From positions 682,001 through 746,000 of the forward strand of contig CAVQER010000005.1 in NCBI GenBank assembly GCA_963711595.1: a stretch of 64,000 bases of DNA, written 5' to 3'. Both the position numbers and the translations under genes were made by a program. The notes under the pieces were generated by a model, which was not told the DNA's origin, searched no databases, and saw only the letters and a program-made list of their open reading frames with translations. Shown piece after piece: positions 44,454-51,452 of this stretch (positions within the stretch are counted from its first letter, which is position 1; the number at the start of each line of letters is the position of its first letter). Source of the DNA: JAUSIF01 sp963711595. Lineage in GTDB: Bacteria > Pseudomonadota > Alphaproteobacteria > Rhizobiales > Xanthobacteraceae.

Positions 44454-44693
44454 ATGGCGATGCCGGCGAACGAGATTGAGAAGTTGATCAAGACCGCCAT
44501 ACCGGACGCGCGGGTCGAGATCCGCGATCTCGCGGGCGATGGTGATCATTATGCCGCCACGGTCATCTCCGAGAGTTTCCGCGGAAAAAGCCGGGTGCAG
44601 CAGCACCAGATGGTCTATGCTGCGCTCAAAGGGTCGATGGGCGGCGCGCTGCATGCGCTGGCCCTGCAGACCACCACCCCCGACGGGCGCTGA
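44454..44693 (+). CDS. BolA family protein (IbaG/YrbA-like)
   Basis: A 79-residue BolA-fold protein: ANEIEKLIKTAIPDARVEIRDL, DHYAATVISESFRGKSRVQQHQMVY and a C-terminal LHALALQT. The His at 28 and the conserved His in QQHQMVY can share a [2Fe-2S] cluster with a CGFS glutaredoxin, which is the next gene. GCGGAG precedes the ATG at 44454. Confidence 0.93.
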   Translation: MAMPANEIEKLIKTAIPDARVEIRDLAGDGDHYAATVISESFRGKSRVQQHQMVYAALKGSMGGALHALALQTTTPDGR

Positions 44694-44716
44694 CGTGGCG
44701 CCACATCGATAGGAAC

Positions 44717-45055
44717 ATGAGCATCCAAGAGTTCATCGACAAGGAAGTGAAGTCCAACGAGGTCGTGCTTTTCATGAAAGGCACGCCGCAATTCCCGATG
44801 TGCGGCTTCTCCGGCCAGATCACGCAGATCCTCGACTATCTTGGCGTTCCCTATAAGGGGCTGAACGTGCTCGAATCCGACGAACTTCGTCAGGGCATCA
44901 AGGATTATTCCAACTGGCCGACCGTTCCGCAGCTCTATGTGAAGGGTGAATTCGTCGGCGGCTGCGATATCGTGCGCGAGATGTTTCAGGCAGGCGAGTT
45001 GCAGGGCTTGCTGAAGGAAAAAGGCGTACAGCTGCGCGAGCGCGCGCAAGTCTGA
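44717..45055 (+). CDS. grxD: Monothiol glutaredoxin Grx4 (CGFS type)
   Basis: A 112-residue monothiol glutaredoxin with C29-G-F-S, KGTPQFPMCGFSGQ, NWPTVPQLYVKGEFVGGCDIV and a C-terminal helix. It binds and delivers [2Fe-2S] clusters with the adjacent BolA protein. The purL-bolA-grxD order is typical of alphaproteobacteria. Confidence 0.95.
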   Translation: MSIQEFIDKEVKSNEVVLFMKGTPQFPMCGFSGQITQILDYLGVPYKGLNVLESDELRQGIKDYSNWPTVPQLYVKGEFVGGCDIVREMFQAGELQGLLKEKGVQLRERAQV

Positions 45056-45079
45056 CCTCCCGCCAGCGTCAAAAAGAAA

Positions 45080-45110
45080 AAGGCCGCCCACCGGGCGGCC
45101 TTCGCTTTTC
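45080..45110. terminator. Bidirectional terminator between grxD and the small membrane protein gene
   Basis: AAGGCCGCCC and GGGCGGCCTT pair perfectly around ACC. The plus strand continues CGCTTTTC; the minus strand continues TTTCTTTTTG, a better tail, so the convergent gene at 45126 ends here. Confidence 0.85.
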
Positions 45111-45125
45111 CGTATCGTTGCCGCG

Positions 45126-45362
45126 TTATCGCATGCGCTGCACGACGAGGAGAATCAAGGCGAGCACGATCGCGATGCCGACGAGACTTTGCGTCGGCAG
45201 GGCATTCGCGAACGAGAGCACGTTGTCCGCCACCGACGTGATGAAGGCACCCGAATCCTGCCCCATGATCAGGTAGATCAGCATCAGGGACAGGATTGTC
45301 AGGAAACCAAGCTCGACGAACGTCCAGAGTGCCCGCCTCGTCTTGTCGAGAAAATCCATCAT
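45126..45362 (-). CDS. Small two-helix membrane protein, second of a tandem pair
   Basis: A 78-residue protein: MDFLDKTRRALWTFVELGFL opens an amphipathic segment and helix 1 (LGFLTILSLMLIYLIMG). A short loop and helix 2 (LVGIAIVLALILLVVQRMR) follow. It aligns with the neighbour at 45434 at the MDFL start, the ELG/EIG entry to helix 1 and the LVGI entry to helix 2. GGGAGTAGG precedes the ATG. I do not recognise the family. Confidence 0.7.
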   Translation of the reverse strand: MMDFLDKTRRALWTFVELGFLTILSLMLIYLIMGQDSGAFITSVADNVLSFANALPTQSLVGIAIVLALILLVVQRMR

Positions 45363-45433
45363 GACCTACTCCCGACCCTTGGGAGGGGCCACGCCCCGCC
45401 CAAGGTTGCCGTGAATGTCTCGAACCGGTCGCG

Positions 45434-45667
45434 CTATGCGATCTGGCGTCTTGAGAACAGCCAGATGATGAAGCCGAGCACGATCAAGCCGACCAGGCCG
45501 TTCGCGCCAAGATCCTTGACGAGGTTAGTAAGATTTCCGACGACGCCACCGAAGAACGGCAGGTTGGCGCCTACGAGCAGAGCCGCCACGATCGCGAGTG
45601 CGATCAGCATCAGCCCAATTTCCGTGAGCGCTCCGATCCATCCCTTGACTGTGTTCAGAAAGTCCAT
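45434..45667 (-). CDS. Small two-helix membrane protein, first of a tandem pair
   Basis: A 77-residue protein: MDFLNTVKGWIGALTEIGLM, helix 1 (LIALAIVAALLVG), a glycine-rich loop (FFGGVVGNLTNLVKDLG) and helix 2 (LVGLIVLGFIIWLFSRR) with a positive end. Paralogous in layout to the downstream gene, 71 bases apart. The size and topology recall holins and stress-related membrane peptides, but there is no supporting neighbour. Function unknown. Confidence 0.7.
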   Translation of the reverse strand: MDFLNTVKGWIGALTEIGLMLIALAIVAALLVGANLPFFGGVVGNLTNLVKDLGANGLVGLIVLGFIIWLFSRRQIA

Positions 45668-45918
45668 GAGCCAGTCTCCCCTGTATCAGTACTCGGTCTT
45701 ACGACTTTCGGCGCACGCGGTACTAACGCTGGGCAACTGATCAAGAATTGTACAACATGCTGTAGGTATCGCAGTGCAGCGGCACGGCTTTTGCCCAAAT
45801 TCGGGGCTTTTGCCCTGGGGACAACACGCCCTCACGGCCGCCATGCCGCAGTGCACTCGCCCCAACTGAGTCGCGGCGAGTTGGCGTATTCGGCCAAGAG
45901 ATTCGGAATTCCTCGCGC

Positions 45919-46536
45919 TTAGCGCGAATAGAACTCGACGACGAGGTGCGGCTCCATCTGAACCGGGTACGGCACCTCGTTGAGCACCGGCACGCGAGCG
46001 AATTTGGCACTCATCTTCTTGTGGTCGACCTCGAGATAGTCGGGCACGTCGCGTTCGGCTGATTGCGACGCCTCGAGGGTGATCGCAAGCTCCTTTGCGC
46101 GATCGCGCAGCTCGATCACGTCACCGACTTTCACCCGATAGCTCGCCACCGTTACGCGCTTGCCGTTCACGTTGACATGCCCGTGACTGACGAATTGGCG
46201 CGCCGAAAAGACCGTCGGCACGAACTTCGAGCGATAAATCACCGCGTCGAGGCGGCGTTCCAGAAGCCCGATCAGGTGCGCGCCGGTGTCGCCTCGCATG
46301 CGCGACGCCTCGCCGTAGATATTGCGGAACTGCCGCTCGGAGATATTGGCGTAATAGCCCTTCAGTTTCTGCTTCGCGCGCAGCTGCACGCCGAAGTCCG
46401 AGAGCTTGCCCTTACGGCGTTGGCCATGCTGGCCCGGTCCGTATTCGCGGCGATTGACGGGGCTCTTCGGGCGGCCCCAGATATTTTCACCCATGCGGCG
46501 ATCGAGCTTATGCTTCGCCGACTTGCGCTTCGACAT
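45919..46536 (-). CDS. rpsD: 30S ribosomal protein S4
   Basis: A 205-residue S4: KRKSAKHKLDRRMGENIWGR, GPGQHGQRRKGKLSDFGVQL and the S4 RNA-binding fold LERRLDAVIYRSKFVPTVFS, followed by HGHVNVNGKRV. It nucleates 30S assembly. The alphaproteobacterial zinc-free N-terminus is present. The ATG at 46536 follows GAGGATC; longer frames upstream are not coding. Confidence 0.98.
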   Translation of the reverse strand: MSKRKSAKHKLDRRMGENIWGRPKSPVNRREYGPGQHGQRRKGKLSDFGVQLRAKQKLKGYYANISERQFRNIYGEASRMRGDTGAHLIGLLERRLDAVIYRSKFVPTVFSARQFVSHGHVNVNGKRVTVASYRVKVGDVIELRDRAKELAITLEASQSAERDVPDYLEVDHKKMSAKFARVPVLNEVPYPVQMEPHLVVEFYSR

Positions 46537-46664
46537 CGCGGATCCTCTCTGGTTGGATCGCGCCCTCCTCTGCCGGAAGAATTCCGGCCGACAGGCGGGA
46601 AGCCGAGCGCCGCAGGAACTGCCTGCGAAACAAGCCTCGCCGCCGCGGGTGCGGGAAACACCAC

Positions 46665-46682
46665 GCGGGCCCGTAGGCCCGC
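46665..46682 (-). other. Hairpin between murI and rpsD
   Basis: GCGGGCC and GGCCCGC pair perfectly around CGTA, 38 bases past the murI stop. No T-run follows, so termination is uncertain; it could also lie in the rpsD leader. Confidence 0.35.
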
Positions 46683-46719
46683 GCAGCGGCATGCAAATAC
46701 CCGCTCAGTCAGGTCGAGT

Positions 46720-47544
46720 TCAAACCGGCACGCGGATCGGCTCTTCCTCGACTGAAGCGATCCCGAAGTCCGCAAGCGCCCGCGCCAACGCGGGAGAAAC
46801 ACGCGTTCCGCTCGTGAAATACGCCCTGCCCGGCCTGGCTTTTGCGGGCCGTTGCGGACCCAGGAGTTGCGAGGCTCGACGCGCGATAGCCGGCGCCGGG
46901 TCGAGCCAACTCACGGGCCAGACAGCGACCCGCTCGAGCCGGTCGAGGATGAGCGGATAGTGAGTGCAGGCGAGCACGACCGCGTCCGTACGCCCGCCCT
47001 CATCGACGAAGCACGTCGCGACCTCGTCGCGGATCAAATCATCGGCGACGGCTTCACCGCGCAACAGCGACTCGGCGTATTCGGCCAACTTCTCTGATCC
47101 GACAAGCGTCACATGACACTGACTGGCGAATTCGCGGATCAGCTCGCGCGTGTAGTCGCGGCGGACCGTTGCCGACGTCGCAAGCACACTGATCCGTTTC
47201 GTCCGGGATTGCGCGCAGGCGGGTTTCACCGCCGGGACCGTGCCGACGAATGGAATGGAAAAACGTGCGCGCAAGGCGGGAAGTGCGAGCGTCGATGCGG
47301 TGTTGCAGGCAATGACGACAAGACTCGGCTCTAGCGCTTCAATGAAGCGCTCCAGTACGAGAACGACGCGATCCGTGAGTATGCGATCATCGAGCCGGGC
47401 GTACGGAAACGCGGCGTCGTCCGCGACGAGGCACAGGTCAGTATCGGAACGTACGCGAGCGATCTCGCGCAACACGGTGAGCCCGCCAAGACCTGAATCG
47501 AACACGAGCACTTTCGCGAGCTTTGCCGGAATCGCTTGGTCCAT
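46720..47544 (-). CDS. murI: Glutamate racemase
   Basis: A 274-residue racemase that makes D-glutamate for peptidoglycan. The two catalytic cysteines are C80 (VIACNTAS) and C193 (LACTHYPL), with the N-terminal VLVFDSGLGGLTVLREI. It is on the same strand as the TrmJ-type gene upstream (56-base gap) and rpsD downstream. Confidence 0.94.
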   Translation of the reverse strand: MDQAIPAKLAKVLVFDSGLGGLTVLREIARVRSDTDLCLVADDAAFPYARLDDRILTDRVVLVLERFIEALEPSLVVIACNTASTLALPALRARFSIPFVGTVPAVKPACAQSRTKRISVLATSATVRRDYTRELIREFASQCHVTLVGSEKLAEYAESLLRGEAVADDLIRDEVATCFVDEGGRTDAVVLACTHYPLILDRLERVAVWPVSWLDPAPAIARRASQLLGPQRPAKARPGRAYFTSGTRVSPALARALADFGIASVEEEPIRVPV

Positions 47545-47600
47545 TGCTACCCCGTCTCGTCGTCGCCGTTACGCCACCGTCAGGCCGCTGACAAGCGTCG

Positions 47601-48806
47601 TTAGGCTCCTTCGGCAAGCGCCGTATCCAGCTGATCGAGCACCCGCCGCACGTCCGCTTCGACATCGCCAGCGGTCACTTCGACCACACGATAGTCCCGT
47701 TCCGACAGCCACTGCCGTTTCTCCTTGCGCGCCTCGAGGGCGACACCCGACTCCTGAGCCGGCACGACATCGATCACGGTTCGCAACGGAAACGACACGA
47801 AGTCGGCGATGTGCGGACCGACCGGGATTTGCCGCTTGAAACCGCGGCCGGCGAAGCGACGGTCGTTCACCAGCGCGACCCAGAGCCGCCGCTCGGCTTC
47901 GGTCGGGTTGCGACGAAGAAGCCGCGCGAGCCCGCGCACCGGTCCCTGCTCGGACGGAACGCGGCCGCTTCCGTGCTCGGCGAGCAGTCCCCGCAAGGCG
48001 GTTGCCTCTGCGCTCTCAAGCACCCCTCCGCGCGCCGGTCCCTTCCGCCCGGTCGCAATGGCCATGATCACGCCGTGCAGCGATTGCACGTCCTGCTTCG
48101 TCAGTTGGATACGATGAAAGATGTTGCGCAGATTGAGTGCCATCGTGGCGCGCTTCTCCGGCGGGCGGAAGAACTCGACGCGTTCCAGCTCGCGTTCCAA
48201 CGCGTCAAAGAAGGCCTGCAACTGCTGTTTCGGTGCCGCTCCCGACTTCACTTGCGTCTTGAATGGCAACGCACCGCCAGAGGCGAGTTTGAACCACTCA
48301 TAGCCCATGATCAGCACGGCCTGCGCGAGATTGAGCGACGAGAAGGCATGATTGACCGGCAGCGTCACTATGAAATCCGCGAGACCGACACTATGACCGT
48401 CAAGGCCGGTCCGCTCCGGGCCGAACAGGATGGCGACCATCCCCCGGCCGGCGATGCGTGGCTGCATCTGCCGCGCCGCCTCCTCGGCACTGATTACCGG
48501 CTTCATTTGTCCATGCACGCGGGCAGTGGTCGCGAGCACGAACGTACAGTCGGCGATTGCCGCTTCTACCGACGAATAGAGCCTTGTGCCTTCGAGCACC
48601 CGGTCTGCGCCCGATGCCGAGCGCACGGCTTGCGGGTTGGGCCACCCATCCCTGGGGCGAACGAGACGCAAGTCTGTGAGGCCGAAGTTCGCCATCGCGC
48701 GCGCCGCCGCCCCGATGTTTTCCCCGAGCTGCGGCTCGACAAGAACGACTGCCGGGCCGCTGAACTCGGGCCACGGTTGGCTGCTGTCGGTGCCGGCGCC
48801 GGGCAT
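47601..48806 (-). CDS. trmJ: TrmJ-type RNA 2'-O-methyltransferase fused to a C-terminal DUF559 domain
   Basis: A 401-residue protein. Residues 16-260 are a SPOUT methyltransferase of the TrmJ type: VLVEPQLGENIGAAARAMANFG, the SAM loops ILFGPERTGL (127-136) and SLNLAQAV (157-164) and FFRPPEKRATM. It should 2'-O-methylate position 32 of tRNAs. Residues 291-393 are a DUF559 (Vsr/MTase-associated, PD-(D/E)XK-like) domain: LRRNPTEAERRLW, FKRQIPVGPHIADFV. The usual DGxQH motif is replaced by IDVVPAQES, so nuclease activity is doubtful. AGGAG precedes the ATG. Confidence 0.88.
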   Translation of the reverse strand: MPGAGTDSSQPWPEFSGPAVVLVEPQLGENIGAAARAMANFGLTDLRLVRPRDGWPNPQAVRSASGADRVLEGTRLYSSVEAAIADCTFVLATTARVHGQMKPVISAEEAARQMQPRIAGRGMVAILFGPERTGLDGHSVGLADFIVTLPVNHAFSSLNLAQAVLIMGYEWFKLASGGALPFKTQVKSGAAPKQQLQAFFDALERELERVEFFRPPEKRATMALNLRNIFHRIQLTKQDVQSLHGVIMAIATGRKGPARGGVLESAEATALRGLLAEHGSGRVPSEQGPVRGLARLLRRNPTEAERRLWVALVNDRRFAGRGFKRQIPVGPHIADFVSFPLRTVIDVVPAQESGVALEARKEKRQWLSERDYRVVEVTAGDVEADVRRVLDQLDTALAEGA

Positions 48807-48969
48807 GCGAACTCCTGGATGCGGCCTGTGCCGGACCCCGCTTTGCGCGTCAAGTTGCCGTCAGTCGCCCCACACGTCTTTGTCTTTCTCATTCCGAACG
48901 CCTTTGCTATAGCGCTCCCGCCCGCCGCCCGGTGGCGCGAATCCCCTACTGTTCTGAAAGAGCCGCACG

Positions 48970-50181
48970 ATGGCGAAGATCAAGGTCGCTAATCCGGTCG
49001 TTGAGATGGACGGCGACGAGATGACCCGCATCATCTGGAAGCTGATCAAGGAAAAGCTGATCCATCCCTATCTCGACGTCGAGTTGCTCTATTTCGATCT
49101 CGGCATTGAAAAGCGCGACGAGACCAACGACCAGATCACCATCGACGCGGCGGAGATGACGAGGAAGGTCGGCGTCGCGGTCAAATGCGCGACCATCACG
49201 CCTGACGAAGCGCGCGTGAAGGAATTCGGCCTGAAGAAGATGTGGCGCTCGCCGAACGGCACGATCCGCAACATTCTCGGCGGCGTCATCTTCCGCGAAC
49301 CGATCATCTGCAAGAACGTGCCGCGCCTCGTTCCCGGCTGGACGAAGCCCATCATCATCGGCCGCCATGCCTATGGCGACCAGTATCGCGCAACCGACTT
49401 CAGGTTTCCCGGCAAGGGCAAAATCACGATCCGTTTCGCCGGCGACGACGGCCAGGTGATCGAGCACGAGGTGTTCCAGTCACCGACATCGGGCGTGGCG
49501 ATGGCCATGTACAACCTCGACAACTCGATCCGCGACTTCGCCCGCGCCTCGATGAACTATGCGCTCTCGCGCGGCTACCCACTCTATCTCTCGACCAAGA
49601 ATACGATCCTCAAGGTCTATGACGGACGCTTCAAGGACATCTTCCAGGAGGTGTTCGACGCGGAGTTCAAGGCCGAGTTCGAGAAGAAGAAGCTTACCTA
49701 TGAGCACCGCCTGATCGACGACATGGTAGCGGCTGCGCTCAAGTGGTCCGGCGGCTACGTGTGGGCCTGCAAGAATTACGACGGCGACGTGCAATCCGAC
49801 ACCGTCGCGCAAGGTTTCGGATCGCTCGGCCTGATGACGTCCGTGCTAATGTCACCCGACGGGAAGGTGGTCGAGGCCGAAGCCGCCCACGGCACCGTCA
49901 CGCGTCACTATCGCGAGCATCAGAAGGGCAAGGAGACTTCGACGAACTCGATTGCGTCGATCTTCGCGTGGACCCGCGGCCTTGCTCATCGCGCCAAGCT
50001 CGACAACAACGCCGCACTCGCGAAATTCGCAGCGACGCTCGAGCGCGTGTGCGTCGATACGGTGGAAGCCGGCGCGATGACGAAGGACCTCGCGTTGCTT
50101 GTCGGCGCGGATCAGCCCTGGCTTTCGACGACGGGATTCCTCGAAAAGGTGGACGAGAACCTGCGCAAGGCGACAGCCTGA
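48970..50181 (+). CDS. icd: NADP-dependent isocitrate dehydrogenase
   Basis: A 403-residue enzyme of the eukaryotic-type homodimeric subfamily: NPVVEMDGDEMTRIIW, SPNGTIRNILGG, RHAYGDQYRATDF, DDMVAAALKWSGGYVWACKNYDGD and EAEAAHGTVTRH. It converts isocitrate to 2-oxoglutarate in the TCA cycle and makes NADPH. Its start is divergent from the trmJ-type gene. Confidence 0.97.
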   Translation: MAKIKVANPVVEMDGDEMTRIIWKLIKEKLIHPYLDVELLYFDLGIEKRDETNDQITIDAAEMTRKVGVAVKCATITPDEARVKEFGLKKMWRSPNGTIRNILGGVIFREPIICKNVPRLVPGWTKPIIIGRHAYGDQYRATDFRFPGKGKITIRFAGDDGQVIEHEVFQSPTSGVAMAMYNLDNSIRDFARASMNYALSRGYPLYLSTKNTILKVYDGRFKDIFQEVFDAEFKAEFEKKKLTYEHRLIDDMVAAALKWSGGYVWACKNYDGDVQSDTVAQGFGSLGLMTSVLMSPDGKVVEAEAAHGTVTRHYREHQKGKETSTNSIASIFAWTRGLAHRAKLDNNAALAKFAATLERVCVDTVEAGAMTKDLALLVGADQPWLSTTGFLEKVDENLRKATA

Positions 50182-50187
50182 CGTTGG

Positions 50188-51447
50188 TCAGGTTTCCGAA
50201 CGCCTGCGCTTCCTAGACTTCTTCACCGCGCCGACCCGGCGCATGGCTTCCTTGATCTCACCCTGCTCCAACTCGGACGCGACGATGTCACCGCCTGTGC
50301 CGCGACCGTCGCGTCCGCGCAGCGCTTCCTGGATGCGTTCGGCGATTCGCTTCTCGCGTTCCATCAGAGCTTCAAGATCCTGCGCATCCAGGATCAGAAG
50401 ATTCGTATGGGTCGCGGCAGTAACCGTCGCCATCCGCCGCGCGCGGCCGAGCACCGCCACTTCGCCAAAGAAATCGCCGGCGCCAAGCCGGACCCGCTTG
50501 CCCGGCAATTCTACTTCGACGTCACCGTTGGCGATGAAATACATCGAGTTACCGCTTTCGCCGCGGCGCACGATCATGGTACCGGCCTCGACGGTTTGCG
50601 CGCGCAGGAGCCGCGAGACGTCGGCGATATCCGCGGCGCTCAATCCCGCAAACAGCGGCACGCGCGCGACCATGCTCCAGGTGACGACGAAATCGCGCCG
50701 GTGGATCTCGCTCGCGAACGCGGTCGCGACGATGCCAACCGGGAGCGCGATGATGATGAGGCTCGCGAGGATGTAGAGCGCAGTCAGCACCTTGCCGAAC
50801 GGCGTAACAGGTGAGACGTCGCCGTAGCCGACCGTCGCGAGCGTCACGATCGCCCACCACATCGCGTCGGGTATCGTGCCGAATTTTTCCGGCTGCGCCG
50901 CCCCTTCCACCACCTGCATGATCGAGGCCGCGACCAGCGTCGCGCCCATGACAATGACAAGGCAGCCGAAAAGGGCACGCCGCTCCATGTAGATCGCATC
51001 GAGCAGCGAGCGCATTCCCGGCGAATAGCGGGCGAGCTTGAGGAACCGCACCATGCGGAACACGAGCAGGAAGCGCAGGTCCGCATCGCTGAACAGCGTG
51101 ATCCAGAACGGCGCGACGGCGAGCAGATCGACGATGCCGATCGGGCTGAACACATACTTCAATCGCGCCCGAGTATCGCCGACGACATCGGCCGCGACCC
51201 ACACGCGTAGTACGTACTCGACGGTGAAAAAGATCAGCGACAGCCATTCGATGATCGTGAACACCGCCCCAAATCGCGCGTCGAGCGAGGGCACCGACTC
51301 GAGCGTCGTAGCAACCAGGTTGATGACGATCATCACCACGAGCAGCTGGTTCACTGCCCGGCCCGTGGCGTCGCCGAAGGGGCCTTGCTCGAGAAGCTCG
51401 TGAGTGCGGCGGCGAAGTGCGAGGGCGTCGAACGCTAGTTTCGCCAT
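50188..51447 (-). CDS. Cyclic-nucleotide-gated potassium channel (MlotiK1-like)
   Basis: A 419-residue six-helix channel. S4 is the arginine-spaced VFRMVRFLKLARYSPGM (129-145), the potassium filter is TVGYGD (205-210) and the cytoplasmic cNMP-binding domain spans about 275-385. The phosphate cassette GDFFGEVAVLGRARRMATV keeps the arginine that contacts the nucleotide. The pore helix leads almost directly into the binding domain, as in MlotiK1, which lacks a C-linker. A charged tail ends KKSRKRRRS. Confidence 0.88.
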   Translation of the reverse strand: MAKLAFDALALRRRTHELLEQGPFGDATGRAVNQLLVVMIVINLVATTLESVPSLDARFGAVFTIIEWLSLIFFTVEYVLRVWVAADVVGDTRARLKYVFSPIGIVDLLAVAPFWITLFSDADLRFLLVFRMVRFLKLARYSPGMRSLLDAIYMERRALFGCLVIVMGATLVAASIMQVVEGAAQPEKFGTIPDAMWWAIVTLATVGYGDVSPVTPFGKVLTALYILASLIIIALPVGIVATAFASEIHRRDFVVTWSMVARVPLFAGLSAADIADVSRLLRAQTVEAGTMIVRRGESGNSMYFIANGDVEVELPGKRVRLGAGDFFGEVAVLGRARRMATVTAATHTNLLILDAQDLEALMEREKRIAERIQEALRGRDGRGTGGDIVASELEQGEIKEAMRRVGAVKKSRKRRRSET

Positions 51448-51452
51448 CGGTC

